The notes: generated by a model not told the origin, from the letters alone. A stretch of 64,000 nucleotides of DNA from Cytobacillus depressus (GCF_008923245.1 NZ_WBOS01000012.1:58646-122645), one strand, 5' to 3'. Positions 26,874-37,200 are shown, counted from the stretch's first letter. Made by a program: numbers and translations.

Positions 26874-27415
26874 GAAAAATCGTCCTCCTTCCAATGCTTC
26901 CTCATCCAATTACGGGCGCGGTACAGTTTTGTCTCAATTGTCTTCACTTGAACATTTTGTTCCTCAGCAATTTGCTGATACGTTTTTTCGGCAATATAAA
27001 AATCATATATAACATGTCGATAATTCTCTGGAAGCTCATGAAGCTTTTCCCTGACACGAGTTAATCTTTCTTTAAAAATAAGCTCTGTCTCGATACTTTC
27101 CTTTTGAGTTCTCCATGCTGTGGCCTCTTCCAAATCCATTATATCTTCTCTCCGCAGCTCGCGCTTCCTCTTTACATCGATTGCATGATTAACAGCAATT
27201 CTCGTCATCCATGTTTTAAAGCCTTGATTATCATATTGGGAGAGAGAGGTATAAATCTTAATGAATACTTCTTGAGCAGCATCTTCTGCTTCCTTTTGGT
27301 CTCTCAATACCGCATAAATCGTCCGGAACAAATCGTTGCGGTACTTTTCAACCAAGAGCCGGAAAGCATGATCATTGCCGCTTTTTACTTTTTGGATAAG
27401 AACTTGGTCGCTAAT
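26870..27415 (-). CDS. ECF sigma factor with apparent ATT start
   Basis: This is a 181-residue ECF sigma factor. Region 2 includes DQKEAEDAAQEVFIKIYTSL and FKTWMTRIAVNHAIDVKRKR; region 4 includes LPENYRHVIYDFYIAEKTYQ and VKTIETKLYRARNWMRKHW. No ATG, GTG or TTG lies at a useful distance from a ribosome site. AAAGGGGGAG is 8 bases before an ATT at 27415, giving the usual start (M)SDQVLIQKV. In-frame TTG 27484 or GTG 27469 would add an unusual basic tail. It opens a four-gene operon with its anti-sigma factor and two membrane proteins. Initiation at ATT is inferred. Confidence 0.85.
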   Translation of the reverse strand: MSDQVLIQKVKSGNDHAFRLLVEKYRNDLFRTIYAVLRDQKEAEDAAQEVFIKIYTSLSQYDNQGFKTWMTRIAVNHAIDVKRKRELRREDIMDLEEATAWRTQKESIETELIFKERLTRVREKLHELPENYRHVIYDFYIAEKTYQQIAEEQNVQVKTIETKLYRARNWMRKHWKEDDFS

Positions 27416-27519
27416 CGCTCTCTCCCCCTTTCTGATGAGCTTCCACCCTAATAGACGAAAGATAAGCACTCTATCCCTACACAAAAAATAAATATTTTTA
27501 AAAAAAGTTTTATTAAGTA

Positions 27520-27553
27520 GAAAAAACGCTTAGGAATAGTTTTCCCAAGCGTC
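27520..27553 (-). terminator. Terminator upstream of ECF operon
   Basis: On the minus strand ACGCTTGGGAA pairs with TTCCTAAGCGT and is followed by TTTTTT. It insulates the sigma operon from the gene at 27769. Confidence 0.85.
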
Positions 27554-27559
27554 TTTGTT

Positions 27560-27757
27560 AAAGTGAAACTTCATTCAGTGGGGGGCTTTTTATTCCCCAC
27601 TGAATGTTAGTTGCGGCCCACAGGATGTGGGTCACGCAGACGTTGCCACAGGACATGGCGTTCTTAGTTTGCGTTCTTTAAATCGGGCCTTTACGGGCTG
27701 TTAGATTTCCCGCGTAGAGGTTAAAGTGGGAGTCTTATAGACCGTTAATCTGCGATA
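27560..27757 (+). repeat. Structured interspersed element C, copy 1
   Basis: The element starts AGTGAAACTT, has a perfect 12-bp hairpin (CATTCAGTGGGG), a pair of CCACAGGA-type hairpins, then GGGCCTTTACGGGCTGTT, and ends CGTTAATCTGCGATAAA. The same frame recurs at 53362 and 55241 with compensatory changes. No open reading frame is seen. It lies antisense to its neighbours. Confidence 0.8.
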
Positions 27758-27768
27758 AATATATTGAA

Positions 27769-27960
27769 CTAAAAAAGCCAAATATAAAAAGCTAATACAG
27801 TAAATGAGAGGGTGATTGTTATGGCATAAATAAACGTCAAATTCTTTGTATTCCGTTTGGCGGATTTACGATAATTTGGATCTCCTTTAGAAATAAAGAA
27901 AATAGTTGTACTGACTGCAATGACTGTGGTGGCAATCACAAGCCAAATCACAAAATTCAT
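27769..27960 (-). CDS. Small two-helix membrane protein
   Basis: The 63 residues have two hydrophobic helices (about 4-24 and 42-62) joined by a basic loop SKGDPNYRKSAKRNTKN. AAGGGG lies 10 bases before the ATG, so it is likely real. The loop resembles short Bacillus proteins annotated as possible BshB3, but that link is from memory and weak. No function can be assigned. Confidence 0.6.
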   Translation of the reverse strand: MNFVIWLVIATTVIAVSTTIFFISKGDPNYRKSAKRNTKNLTFIYAITITLSFTVLAFYIWLF

Positions 27961-28105
27961 TATACATCTACCCCTTAAACCATATTTTCTACATTAAGAT
28001 TAGTGCAAATGAAATAATATAAAATTACCATTCTATGATAAAATGGACATAAACGTTTCACCCAGATTTGGAAGCCTCTAACACTATTCTCCCATAAAGG
28101 ATGAT

Positions 28106-28735
28106 ATGATGACAATACTACTGTTTGTAATTTCCTATTTGCTAGGATCTATTCCGACTGCCCTAATTGTCGGGAGATTTGCCTTTAATATTGATATTCG
28201 GGAACATGGCAGTAATAATCCGGGTGCGACCAATACATTAAGAGTTCTTGGAAAAAAGGCAGCGATTCTTGTATTGCTCATTGATGTTGGAAAAGGAGCG
28301 CTTGCAGCATATCTTCCTATAGTTATAGGTACGAAGATTGATCCATTGTTAATAGGGCTTGTTGCTGTCATCGGCCACTGTTTTCCTATTTTTGCGGGAT
28401 TTCGCGGGGGAAAAGCGATTGCTACTACTGCTGGTGTTCTCCTTGTCACGAATATGTGGATGTTTGCAGCGGCCTATTTTGCTTTTTTCTTTGTTACCTT
28501 CGTGACGAAGTATGTATTCCTTGGGTCCTTATCAGTCGGATTCGCCTTGCTCATTTTTTCCTTTTTTACTCCCGGCCGTGAGCATGAACTTATCTTTTCC
28601 ATTTTTATATTGCTTTTAATTTTTCTCCACCGCTCAAATATTTACAACTTCCTTCATCAGCTTGAACCGAAAATTAATGACAAACGGCTTAAGGATGACC
28701 GGATTCCGCCAAAAAATAACAGCAAACGTGCCTAA
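28106..28735 (+). CDS. plsY: Glycerol-3-phosphate acyltransferase PlsY
   Basis: This 209-residue integral membrane enzyme transfers acyl groups from acyl-phosphate to glycerol-3-phosphate, the first step of phospholipid synthesis. The three PlsY motifs are present: GSIPTALIVGR, HGSNNPGATNTLRVLG and GHCFPIFAGFRGGKAIATT. About five to seven hydrophobic segments fit the family. AAAGG lies before two consecutive ATGs (28106 and 28109); either may be used. It is monocistronic and ends in its own terminator. Confidence 0.95.
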   Translation: MMTILLFVISYLLGSIPTALIVGRFAFNIDIREHGSNNPGATNTLRVLGKKAAILVLLIDVGKGALAAYLPIVIGTKIDPLLIGLVAVIGHCFPIFAGFRGGKAIATTAGVLLVTNMWMFAAAYFAFFFVTFVTKYVFLGSLSVGFALLIFSFFTPGREHELIFSIFILLLIFLHRSNIYNFLHQLEPKINDKRLKDDRIPPKNNSKRA

Positions 28736-28762
28736 ACGGAAGGCTATTTTATATGTTTCTGA

Positions 28763-28797
28763 CCGAATATTGGATTGTTCCATATTCGGTTTTTATT
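28763..28797 (+). terminator. Terminator after plsY
   Basis: CCGAATAT pairs with ATATTCGG around an 11-base loop, followed by TTTTTATTTT. Confidence 0.85.
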
Positions 28798-28919
28798 TTC
28801 ATTATCTAGCTCGAAAAATACAACTTATAATTAAAAGTTGATTTTTTCTACTTATATATATATGGTAAAATAACTACAGGCTTTAATTGCCATAATCTAT
28901 TTAATCAAGGAGAAGAACT

Positions 28920-29852
28920 ATGTCAAAAGTATTTGTATTCGGTCATAAAAACCCCGACACAGACTCAATTTGTTCCGCTATTGCATATGCAGAGTTAAAA
29001 GCAAAATTAGGTGTAGAAGCTGAACCAATCCGTCTTGGACAAGTCAACGAGGAAACACAGTTTGCACTTGATACTTTCAATGTGGAGGCACCACGTCTTG
29101 TAGAGGCAGTTTCTAAGGAAGTTAATGAAGTCATTCTTGTCGACCATAACGAATTTCAGCAAAGTGCGGACGATATTCGTGATGTGAAAATTCTTGAAGT
29201 AATCGACCATCACCGCATTGCAAACTTTGAAACAAGCGATCCATTATATTATCGTGCAGAGCCGGTTGGCTGTACAGCAACTATCTTAAATAAGATTTAC
29301 AAGGAAAAATCAGTAGAAATTAGCAAAGAAACAGCTGGATTAATGCTTTCAGCGATTATTTCTGATTCCTTGCTCTTTAAATCTCCGACTTGCACAGAGG
29401 AAGATGTAGCAGCAGCGCGCGAGCTTGCGGAAATCGCTGGTGTTAATGCGGAAGAATACGGTTTAGCCATGCTAAAAGCAGGTGCAGACCTAAGCGATAA
29501 AACAATTGCTGAACTAATTACTCTTGATGCGAAGGAGTTCCAAATGGGTAACTACAAAACGGAAATTGCCCAAGTTAATGCTGTCGATCTAAATGATGTT
29601 CTGAGCCGCCAGGACGAGCTTGAAGCTAAGCTAACAGAAGTGGCTAAGAATAAAGAGTTAGATCTATTCCTTTTCGTACTTACTGATATTTTAAACAACG
29701 ACTCAGTTGCCATCGCTATCGGTAATGAAACGAAAGCAGTTGAAGAAGCTTATAATGTAAAGCTTGAAAACAACCGCGCACTATTAAAGGGCGTCGTTTC
29801 CCGCAAGAAACAAATTGTTCCAGGACTTACAAAAGCTTTAACAGAAAAATAA
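28920..29852 (+). CDS. ppaC: Manganese-dependent inorganic pyrophosphatase
   Basis: This 310-residue DHH-family enzyme splits pyrophosphate to phosphate in the cytoplasm. The metal-binding motifs are intact: GHKNPDTDS near residue 8, LVDHNE near 75, EVIDHHRI near 95, and the C-terminal substrate-binding SRKKQ. AAGGAG lies seven bases before the ATG. It has no Mg-type PPase features. It stands alone and converges on the nitronate monooxygenase gene. Confidence 0.96.
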   Translation: MSKVFVFGHKNPDTDSICSAIAYAELKAKLGVEAEPIRLGQVNEETQFALDTFNVEAPRLVEAVSKEVNEVILVDHNEFQQSADDIRDVKILEVIDHHRIANFETSDPLYYRAEPVGCTATILNKIYKEKSVEISKETAGLMLSAIISDSLLFKSPTCTEEDVAAARELAEIAGVNAEEYGLAMLKAGADLSDKTIAELITLDAKEFQMGNYKTEIAQVNAVDLNDVLSRQDELEAKLTEVAKNKELDLFLFVLTDILNNDSVAIAIGNETKAVEEAYNVKLENNRALLKGVVSRKKQIVPGLTKALTEK

Positions 29853-29860
29853 ACTTATTT

Positions 29861-29893
29861 AAAAGAGGAGCGACCAACAGGTCCTCCTCTTTC
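29861..29893. terminator. Bidirectional terminator between ppaC and nitronate monooxygenase
   Basis: AAAGAGGA with GACC pairs with GGTC and TCCTCTTT around a short loop, serving the converging genes. Confidence 0.8.
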
Positions 29894-29896
29894 CTA

Positions 29897-30982
29897 TTAG
29901 TGATTAGAATGGAAAATCTGAGATGTTTCCTCTGTCAACTCTCCCATCAATCCCTTTACAGATGTTCTATTGGCTAGGCGTAATCCTTGTCCCGCCCATA
30001 AGGACATGAACTCCTTATTTTTTAATTTTGCAGCCTGCTTTCTGATTGCACCTGTTAGGTCATTTTGTATTGGGTAAGGGAGAATGGAGTCTGTTGAATT
30101 TTCCGTTTCTTTTATAAAGCGATTATTGATACCTCTTGCTAGCTTTCCAGAAAACGCCTTGGTTAGAGTCGTTGTGTCTTCCGTGCTATTTAATAAAGCC
30201 TCCTTATAAATTGGGTGTGCTCCGCTTTCTCTACATGGAAGAAAAGCCGTACCAAGCTGAACACCTTTAGCCCCAAGAATAAAGGCGGCGACTATTCCTC
30301 TTGCATCCATAATTCCACCCGCAGCGATAACAGGTAATTTGACAGCATCTGCAATTTGCGGGATTAAAGCCATCGAGCCAATCAATCCGCTTGCTTCCTC
30401 ATGAAAGGTCCCACGATGTCCGCCTGCTTCACTCCCTTGAGCTACAATCATATCAACACCTGCTGCCTCCAGCTCCAATGCTTCCTTTACATTCGTCGCC
30501 GTTCCAATGACAATCGTTCCTTGTTTCTTTAGATCTTTAATCACATTTTCATCAGGAATGCCGAACGTAAAGCTGCATATCGGAACCTTCGTGCTTAAGA
30601 CGACCTCCAACTGCTGCTCATACAGTGTATGATAGTTTTTATCAGTAAGTTGAATGTCATCCTCTAACATGAGCTCTGCTTTATAGCCAGATAAATGATT
30701 CAATGCTTCTGATCGTTTTTCCTCTGAAAAAGTAATCTCTTTATTTGGCACGAACAAATTTACACCAAAGGGCTTGTCTGTTAATTCTCGTATTTCTTTA
30801 ATCGCAGATTTTATTTCTTCAGGCATCATATATCCGGCTCCAAGATTTCCAAGGCCCCCGGAGTTTGATGTCTCACTGATTAATTCTGGTGTCGTAATCC
30901 CGCCTGCCATTGGTGCTTGAAAAATTGGATAAGAAATGCCTAGCATGTCTGTTACTGTATTTTGGTTCCATCCCACAAACAA
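29897..30982 (-). CDS. Nitronate monooxygenase family FMN protein
   Basis: This is a 2-nitropropane-dioxygenase-type TIM barrel. IQ/FQAPMAGGITTPELI, NLGAGYM, KPFGVNLFVP, the AQGSEAGGHRG motif with the key His, and AAGGIMDARGI with LGAKGVQLGTAFL (FMN phosphate binding) are all present. The family oxidises propionate-3-nitronate and related toxins. ATG 30988 abuts AAAGG and cannot be used well; TTG 30982, six bases away, is preferred (361 residues). It is next to the thioredoxin-like gene, 13 bases downstream of it, probably cotranscribed. Confidence 0.85.
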   Translation of the reverse strand: MFVGWNQNTVTDMLGISYPIFQAPMAGGITTPELISETSNSGGLGNLGAGYMMPEEIKSAIKEIRELTDKPFGVNLFVPNKEITFSEEKRSEALNHLSGYKAELMLEDDIQLTDKNYHTLYEQQLEVVLSTKVPICSFTFGIPDENVIKDLKKQGTIVIGTATNVKEALELEAAGVDMIVAQGSEAGGHRGTFHEEASGLIGSMALIPQIADAVKLPVIAAGGIMDARGIVAAFILGAKGVQLGTAFLPCRESGAHPIYKEALLNSTEDTTTLTKAFSGKLARGINNRFIKETENSTDSILPYPIQNDLTGAIRKQAAKLKNKEFMSLWAGQGLRLANRTSVKGLMGELTEETSQIFHSNH

Positions 30983-30995
30983 GCACATCCTTTAG

Positions 30996-31550
30996 TTATT
31001 TTTTCAGCTTAGCTATAATACTGTCTGCCACAGTATGCCAAATGGCTTCATCTACTTGATACGTTGCTACTAATTTTTTATACATGGCCATTTGCTTTTC
31101 TTTAAAATCGGGATCATCCTGTGAAGGTAGCTGGCCTCGTTCATAATCGACTTTTTCCTGAATTTGTTTGGCTCTCGGCCCCCAAACTGCATGCTCTTCT
31201 CCATCTCCATTGATAAAAATAAAAATTGGAATCGCACGTGATGTCCCATTCGTTAAATATTGATCCATTAATTCAAGGTTTTGATCTCTTAATAAGAAGC
31301 GAACCTCCATGCCGATTTCAGCAGCAATCTTTAATAATATCGGATTGTTGAGCAGCGCATCACCACACCAATCCTCTGTTAAGACAATGGCTTTCAAACC
31401 TTTATCTTTAAGAGTTGATAGTTTATCCCTCTCATCATCTGACAGCGAAAATTGCTCAAAAATATGATTAGTTTCTGCTTGATTCACCTTCATGCCAGTT
31501 ATATACTCATCAGCTGTTAGCCCTTTTTCAAACCATTGCATTAAGTTCAT
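30996..31550 (-). CDS. Thioredoxin-like protein (Thioredoxin_9 type)
   Basis: This 184-residue protein has a thioredoxin-like fold, with KAIVLTEDWCGDALLNNPIL at the active-site position (about 54-73) and the cis-Pro segment SRAIPIFIFIN. The usual C-x-x-C is replaced by WCGDA with a single Cys, a variant known in this family, so simple disulfide reductase action is doubtful. AAAGGAGA supports the ATG. It is just upstream of the nitronate monooxygenase gene. Its role is unknown. Confidence 0.82.
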   Translation of the reverse strand: MNLMQWFEKGLTADEYITGMKVNQAETNHIFEQFSLSDDERDKLSTLKDKGLKAIVLTEDWCGDALLNNPILLKIAAEIGMEVRFLLRDQNLELMDQYLTNGTSRAIPIFIFINGDGEEHAVWGPRAKQIQEKVDYERGQLPSQDDPDFKEKQMAMYKKLVATYQVDEAIWHTVADSIIAKLKK

Positions 31551-31677
31551 CTACAAACTCTCCTTTCATACTATTCATTTCAACTTTTGTTCTTAACTAT
31601 CCTTCTCTTGGGAGGAAATTGTCGGAAAAATGCTGTAAATAAGCAGCTTTTCCTGGGAAATACAACTGAAATATGTC

Positions 31678-31711
31678 GAAAAAGCTGATGGTTTTTCCCA
31701 TCAGCTTTTTC
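31678..31711. terminator. Terminator after gatB
   Basis: AAGCTGATGG pairs with CCATCAGCTT around a 6-base loop, with A and T runs on both sides; it ends the gatCAB operon on the minus strand. Confidence 0.85.
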
Positions 31712-31717
31712 TTTATC

Positions 31718-33145
31718 TTATCTTTTCTTTAATTCCTCTAACAATAGCTTATTAACTAATGGAGGATTGGCTTGTCCCTTTGTTGCTTTCATAATTTGAC
31801 CAACAAAGAACCCAAGTGCTTTTTCTTTTCCATTTTTATAATCATCGATGATTTTCGGATTATTGTCCAATACTTCTGAGATGATTTTTAAAAGTGCTCC
31901 TTCATCTGAGATTTGAACTAATCCTTTCGCTTTCACAATTTGCTCAGCATCTCCGCCGTTTTCGATTAATTCTTTGAAAACAGTCTTGGCAATCTTGGAA
32001 GAAATCGTTCCGTTTTCAATAAGTTTAATCATACCAGCTAGCCCATCGGGGGTTAAGGCTGTTTCATCCAGCTCTTTTTGTTCCGCTTTTAGGTAAGCAG
32101 ATACATCACCCATAATCCAGTTAGATGATGCCTTTGGATCTGCACCTACCGCTACTGTCGCCTCAAAGAAATCAGCTGTTTCCTTAACAACTGTTAATAC
32201 AGCTGCATCATAGGCAGGCAGCCCAAGCTCTTCGGTATAACGTTTTTGTCGTTGATCAGGAAGCTCAGGAATTTCAGCGCGAGTACGCTCTTTCCATTCA
32301 TCATCGATATGAACATCGATTAAATCCGGATCAGGGAAATAACGATAATCGTCTGCTCCCTCTTTCACACGCATAAGGATTGTCGTATTTGTCGCTTCAT
32401 CATATCTGCGCGTTTCTTGATTAATCACACCGCCTGAACGTACTACTTCCTCTTGGCGCTTTACTTCGTATTCAATTCCTTTTCGAATGAAGTTAAAGGA
32501 ATTTAAGTTCTTTAGCTCTGTTTTCGTGCCGAATTCTTCTTGTCCAACTGGACGAATAGAAATATTGGCATCACAGCGCAATGACCCTTCTTCCATCTTA
32601 CAATCAGATACACCTGTGTATTGAATAATGGATTTTAGCTTTTCAAGATAAGCGTAAGCTTCGTTCGCAGTACGAATATCCGGCTCAGAAACAATCTCGA
32701 TGAGTGGCGTGCCTGCCCGGTTAAAATCACATAATGAATATCCATTTCCATGTGTAAGCTTGCCAGCGTCCTCTTCTAAATGGATGCGAGTGATCCCGAT
32801 TCTTTTCTTATAGCCATCCACTTCAATATCAATCCAGCCATGTTCTCCGATTGGCTTATCAAGTTGAGAGATTTGGTAAGCCTTCGGGTTATCTGGATAG
32901 AAATAGTTTTTCCGGTCAAATGTCGTCACAGGAGCGATTTCGCAGTTAAGAGCCATCGCAGCTTTCATCCCAAATTCAACTACTTTTTTATTTAGGACGG
33001 GTAAAACTCCTGGATAACCAAGGTCAACAACCGTTGTATTCGTATTCGGTTCAGCGCCGAAATGGTTCGGGCTTGCCGAGAAAATTTTTGAATCTGTTTT
33101 TAATTCAACATGTACTTCAAGTCCAATTACAGTTCCAAATTCCAT
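31718..33145 (-). CDS. gatB: Asp/Glu-tRNA amidotransferase subunit B
   Basis: The 475-residue subunit binds mischarged Glu-tRNA(Gln) or Asp-tRNA(Asn) and phosphorylates the side chain before amidation with ammonia from GatA. Signatures include [16 protein letters not shown] near the start, [24 protein letters not shown], and the C-terminal YqeY-like tail domain. ATG 33145 is chosen because AGGGGGGAAA precedes it; the longer reading would run into gatA. It closes the operon gatC-gatA-gatB, ending in a terminator. Confidence 0.96.
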   Translation of the reverse strand: MEFGTVIGLEVHVELKTDSKIFSASPNHFGAEPNTNTTVVDLGYPGVLPVLNKKVVEFGMKAAMALNCEIAPVTTFDRKNYFYPDNPKAYQISQLDKPIGEHGWIDIEVDGYKKRIGITRIHLEEDAGKLTHGNGYSLCDFNRAGTPLIEIVSEPDIRTANEAYAYLEKLKSIIQYTGVSDCKMEEGSLRCDANISIRPVGQEEFGTKTELKNLNSFNFIRKGIEYEVKRQEEVVRSGGVINQETRRYDEATNTTILMRVKEGADDYRYFPDPDLIDVHIDDEWKERTRAEIPELPDQRQKRYTEELGLPAYDAAVLTVVKETADFFEATVAVGADPKASSNWIMGDVSAYLKAEQKELDETALTPDGLAGMIKLIENGTISSKIAKTVFKELIENGGDAEQIVKAKGLVQISDEGALLKIISEVLDNNPKIIDDYKNGKEKALGFFVGQIMKATKGQANPPLVNKLLLEELKKR

Positions 33146-33158
33146 TACGTTTCCCCCC

Positions 33159-34616
33159 TTACAACGTCGGTTTTTGTTTATGATAGTCAGTTGCTTGTTC
33201 GAAGGCATGTGCTACACGATATACGGTGCTTTCATCAAAATGCTTGCCAATGATTTGCAGCCCTAACGGCAAGCCGTTATCAAATCCGCATGGAATTGAA
33301 ATCCCAGGCACACCCGCAAGGTTTACTGGAATTGTCAAAATATCATTTGCATACATCGTAAGCGGATCATCAATAGTCTCACCAATTTTGAAAGCGGGTT
33401 TCGGTGACGTCGGACCAACAATGACATCAAACTTGCTTAACACATCATCAAAATCCTTCTTAATCAGTGTACGGACTTTTTGTGCTTTCTTATAGTAAGC
33501 ATCATAATAACCAGAGCTTAATGCAAATGTACCGAGCATGATGCGGAGTTTAACTTCATCGCCAAAACCTTCCGCACGCGTCTTTTTATATAAATCAAGT
33601 AAGTTTTCAGGATTCTCCGTTCTGTATCCATATCGAACTCCATCAAAACGAGCAAGGTTCGCTGAAGCCTCAGAAGAAGATAATAGATAATAAGAGGCTA
33701 ATGCATATTTTGAATGAGGAAGGGAAACTTCTTCCCAAGTTGCGCCAAGCTTTTCAAGGACTTTTAACGAATCTAATACAGATTGGCGCGCTGTTTCTCC
33801 TACGCCTTCACCTAAATATTCCTTAGGTACAGCAATTTTTAACCCTTTTATGTCTCCTGTTAATGACTCTACAAAATTAGGAACTTCGATGTTAGCAGAA
33901 GTAGAATCCATCGGATCGAGTCCTGAAATCGCCTGTAATAAGTAGGCATTGTCTTCAACTGTGCGCGTAATCGGACCCACTTGATCAAATGATGAAGCAA
34001 ATGCAACAACTCCGTATCTAGATACACGCCCGTATGTCGGCTTCATTCCAACAACACCACAAAAAGCAGCTGGTTGCCTAATTGAGCCGCCTGTATCTGT
34101 TCCTAAAGAAAATAACACTTCTCCAGAGGCAACAGCCGCAGCAGAACCGCCTGATGAGCCGCCTGGTACTACTTCTAAATTCCATGGGTTTCTAGTCTTT
34201 TTGAATGCAGAATGCTCGGTCGTAGATCCCATTGCAAATTCATCCATATTTAATTTCCCAATCGTAATCGTTTCTGCATTATGTAACTTATTTATGACTG
34301 TGGCATCATAAATCGGATCAAAGTTTTCCAACATTTTACTTGCGCATGTTGTACGCAAGCCTTTTGTTACGATATTATCTTTAACGCCGATCGGCATTCC
34401 GAATAGAAGGCCCTTTGATTCATCCGTACCTAATTTCTCATCTAATTTACTCGCTTTTTCACGAGCTGTTTCTTCATCTAATGTAATAAAAGCCTGTACC
34501 TTATCTTCAACTTCGCTTACACGTTTAAAAGACTCGTCAACTAGGTCAGTGACCGAAACTTCCTTTTTATGTAAAAGTTCATGTAACTCTGAAACTTTGT
34601 GATCAAATAAACTCAT
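33159..34616 (-). CDS. gatA: Asp/Glu-tRNA amidotransferase subunit A
   Basis: This 485-residue amidase-signature protein frees ammonia from glutamine. The Ser-cisSer-Lys triad is intact: Lys in GVKDNI (about 79) and both serines in [16 protein letters not shown] with [18 protein letters not shown] 34616 follows AAGGGGGGAAG; ATG 34637 would start close to the gatC stop. It lies 13 bases after gatC and 13 bases before gatB, with tight cotranscription. Confidence 0.96.
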   Translation of the reverse strand: MSLFDHKVSELHELLHKKEVSVTDLVDESFKRVSEVEDKVQAFITLDEETAREKASKLDEKLGTDESKGLLFGMPIGVKDNIVTKGLRTTCASKMLENFDPIYDATVINKLHNAETITIGKLNMDEFAMGSTTEHSAFKKTRNPWNLEVVPGGSSGGSAAAVASGEVLFSLGTDTGGSIRQPAAFCGVVGMKPTYGRVSRYGVVAFASSFDQVGPITRTVEDNAYLLQAISGLDPMDSTSANIEVPNFVESLTGDIKGLKIAVPKEYLGEGVGETARQSVLDSLKVLEKLGATWEEVSLPHSKYALASYYLLSSSEASANLARFDGVRYGYRTENPENLLDLYKKTRAEGFGDEVKLRIMLGTFALSSGYYDAYYKKAQKVRTLIKKDFDDVLSKFDVIVGPTSPKPAFKIGETIDDPLTMYANDILTIPVNLAGVPGISIPCGFDNGLPLGLQIIGKHFDESTVYRVAHAFEQATDYHKQKPTL

Positions 34617-34629
34617 TGCTCTTCCCCCC

Positions 34630-34920
34630 TTACTCAATAATTGACGGCACTTTCACTTGTCCGTCTTGGTGATCTGGTGCATTTTTTAGAACTTCTGATT
34701 GAGGTAATCCCTTTTGTGGTACATCCTCTCTCATAACATTTTTCATATCTAATACGTGAGAAGTCGGTTCCACATATTCGGTATCTAATTCATTTAGCTC
34801 CTCAGCAAAGGCAATCATCGATCCTAGCTGTTTTGAGAACATCTCAGCTTCTTCCTCTGAGATTGCCAACCTAGCTAAGTTTGCAACATGTTTTACTTGT
34901 TCGGTAGAAATTTTAGACAT
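34630..34920 (-). CDS. gatC: Asp/Glu-tRNA amidotransferase subunit C
   Basis: This 96-residue helical protein stabilises the GatA-GatB complex. Family features are [22 protein letters not shown], the central [11 protein letters not shown] and the C-terminal [16 protein letters not shown]. The ATG follows GGAGGTG. It is first in the operon, so the promoter should lie in 34921-35100, where no clear box stands out. Confidence 0.95.
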   Translation of the reverse strand: MSKISTEQVKHVANLARLAISEEEAEMFSKQLGSMIAFAEELNELDTEYVEPTSHVLDMKNVMREDVPQKGLPQSEVLKNAPDHQDGQVKVPSIIE

Positions 34921-35111
34921 TTATTGACACCTCCAAAAAGTGTTCATACCTTATAAACAATAATATTGATAATAACAAACTTTTGCACGTTAAAGCAATA
35001 TTTTATCAGCTTCTGTCACTTACTCCACTGCCATTTTACCATTTGTTTCGACAATTCGCAGTTGATAGAACCATTATTTTTTCTAATTGAACGATTATTG
35101 GAAAAATGCAC

Positions 35112-35139
35112 AAAAAAAAGCTAGTCATAAAACTAGCTA
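35112..35139 (-). terminator. Terminator after yueI
   Basis: AGCTAGT pairs with ACTAGCT around six bases, then TTTTTTTT on the minus strand. Confidence 0.8.
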
Positions 35140-35155
35140 CTTAAATTTCCTATAA

Positions 35156-35584
35156 TTAACGCTTTGAAAATAGTGAAAAAAATCCTTTTTTCTTCTTTAC
35201 TGCTTTTATCTTTGGTTCTTTTTTACTTACGAAAATTTCTTCTTTGTCAATTGCATAGTCATACGCAAGGGCTAAACCAATTTCGGAATTATAATCTTTA
35301 TTAGTGACCATCGTATATTCAACATTATATTTGGATGCGATTTTTGTGTACTTCGATAGCTCTTCATAACTCATATTTCCATTTAAGTAAAGATGGGCCC
35401 TGCTATTTTTCTTTAATGCTTCTTCGACTTGAGGATAGATGCCCTGTTCTCTAATTTGTGATTGTTTAAGAGCGATCACAATCCGTTCGCGCAGTGTACC
35501 AAGGAACTTCCGCCGTTCATCGGGTTTTGTTTGCTTTTGACCGTGAATCCCCTGCATTAAAAAGTCATCAATATTTTTAGACAA
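35156..35584 (-). CDS. yueI: YueI family protein (DUF1694)
   Basis: The 142-residue protein matches YueI: GERRKFLGTLRERIV-like start (here DERRKFLGTLRERIVIALKQ), then SRAHLYLNGNMSYEELSKY and a lysine-rich tail KKKKGFFSLFSKR. The family has a ribosomal-L7Ae-like fold and unknown role. TTG start, with AGGAGGTAGG upstream. It is monocistronic. Confidence 0.87.
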   Translation of the reverse strand: MSKNIDDFLMQGIHGQKQTKPDERRKFLGTLRERIVIALKQSQIREQGIYPQVEEALKKNSRAHLYLNGNMSYEELSKYTKIASKYNVEYTMVTNKDYNSEIGLALAYDYAIDKEEIFVSKKEPKIKAVKKKKGFFSLFSKR

Positions 35585-35796
35585 AATCCTACCTCCTGCT
35601 CCTAACGTTTAAATATATTATAAAAATAGCTTTACGGACGTTTTTCCAAATAGAATATTTTTATCTTCTAAAATTAGGGCTAATATTATGTATGTATTAT
35701 TGTACTAAGAGGTGCTTCCCGATTAAAAGTAGAATGCTCGACATAATTATTAACATTTGGTGACAAGATTTCGACTTTACTTTTAGAAAATATCAA

Positions 35797-35831
35797 AATA
35801 AAAATCCTCTCTTCAAATTTTGAAAAGAGGA
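35797..35831 (-). terminator. Terminator after aceA
   Basis: CCTCTTTTCAA pairs with TTGAAGAGAGG on the minus strand, followed by a T-rich run, 86 bases after the aceA stop. The rest of 35585-35916 shows no gene or signal. Confidence 0.7.
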
Positions 35832-35916
35832 AAAATGAAAGATATATAGTGAGAAATCACGATAGAATGTTTCAGAAAAACTTAGATTCAATTACACTTC
35901 GAAATTAGTAAACTTC

Positions 35917-37200
35917 CTATTCTGCAGAGCTAAATTGTGCTTCTTCGGTAGAACCTTTTAAAGCTGTCGTAGAGGATGTACCTCCTGTAATGGTCATGGA
36001 TACTTGATCAAAATAGCCTGTTCCCACCTCTCTTTGATGTCTTGTCGCAGTGTATCCATATTTTTCACTCGCAAATTCAGCCTGCTGCAATTCAGAGTAA
36101 GCAGCCATTCCTCGGTCTTTGTAGCCGCGAGCCAATTCAAACATGCTGTGATTTAATGCATGGAAGCCGGCCAGTGTAACGAATTGGAATTTATAGCCCA
36201 TTTCCCCAAGTTCAATCTGAAACTTCGCAATCGTTTCATCATCTAGCTTGCTCTTCCAGTTGAATGAAGGTGAACAATTATAGGCTAGTAGTTTGCCAGG
36301 AAATTGTTCATGAATGGCCTCAGCAAAGCGTTTTGCCTCCTCTAAATCAGGCTCAGCTGTTTCACACCACACAAGGTCAGCATATGGTGCATATGCTAAG
36401 CCTCTTGCAATCGCTTGATCAAGGCCCGCTTTTGTTCTGAAGAAACCTTCAGGAGTCCGGTCGCCTGTAATAAATGGGGCATCGAAAGGATCGATATCAC
36501 TCGTAATTAAATCAGCTGCATTGGCATCTGTTCTTGCTATAACTAAAGTCGGCGCCCCCATTACGTCTGCTGCTAATCTAGCGGCAATTAAGTTTTTTAC
36601 CGCTGTTTGTGTTGGCAATAAAACTTTCCCGCCAAGGTGGCCGCATTTTTTCTCTGAAGAAAGCTGGTCTTCAAAATGAACACCCGCAGCACCCGCCTCA
36701 ATCATTCCTTTCATCAATTCAAACACATTTAACTGCCCGCCGAATCCCGCTTCTGCATCAGCTACAATGGGAGCAAACCAATCGATAGAGGTATCGCCCT
36801 CCATATAATGAATTTGGTCGGCTCGCTGCAGAGCCTGATTGATTCTCTTCACGACACTCGGCACACTATTCGCCGGATATAAGCTTTGGTCAGGGTACAT
36901 ATGACCCGAAAGATTAGCATCTGCCGCAACTTGCCAGCCGCTTAAATAGATAGCCTTTAGACCAGCTTTCACTTGCTGAACTGCCTGATTTCCTGTCAAT
37001 GCCCCTAAAGAATGAACAAAGTCTTCTTCATTCACAAGCTTCCAAAGCTTTTCTGCCCCTCTTTGCGCGAGAGTATGCTCAATATCTACAGAACCTCTTA
37101 ATCGAATAACCTCCTCTGCCGAATAAGGTCTCACGATCCCTTTCCATCTTGCATCCATTTCCCAGCTTTCCTGCAATTGTTTTACTCTTACTTCTGTCAT
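35917..37200 (-). CDS. aceA: Isocitrate lyase
   Basis: This 427-residue enzyme cleaves isocitrate to glyoxylate and succinate, the first step of the glyoxylate shunt. The catalytic loop [11 protein letters not shown] is intact, as are the metal-binding DAEAGFGG and ARTDANAA segments. ATG 37200 has AAGGAGG nine bases upstream; the track-length longer start has none. Malate synthase (aceB), often beside it in Bacilli, is not in the window, so it must be elsewhere if the shunt works. Confidence 0.96.
   Translation of the reverse strand: MTEVRVKQLQESWEMDARWKGIVRPYSAEEVIRLRGSVDIEHTLAQRGAEKLWKLVNEEDFVHSLGALTGNQAVQQVKAGLKAIYLSGWQVAADANLSGHMYPDQSLYPANSVPSVVKRINQALQRADQIHYMEGDTSIDWFAPIVADAEAGFGGQLNVFELMKGMIEAGAAGVHFEDQLSSEKKCGHLGGKVLLPTQTAVKNLIAARLAADVMGAPTLVIARTDANAADLITSDIDPFDAPFITGDRTPEGFFRTKAGLDQAIARGLAYAPYADLVWCETAEPDLEEAKRFAEAIHEQFPGKLLAYNCSPSFNWKSKLDDETIAKFQIELGEMGYKFQFVTLAGFHALNHSMFELARGYKDRGMAAYSELQQAEFASEKYGYTATRHQREVGTGYFDQVSMTITGGTSSTTALKGSTEEAQFSSAE

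Noticed and set aside
30996..31550. Classical thioredoxin
   Set aside because: The C-x-x-C active site is absent (WCGDA), and the length is well over the 105 residues of a thioredoxin.
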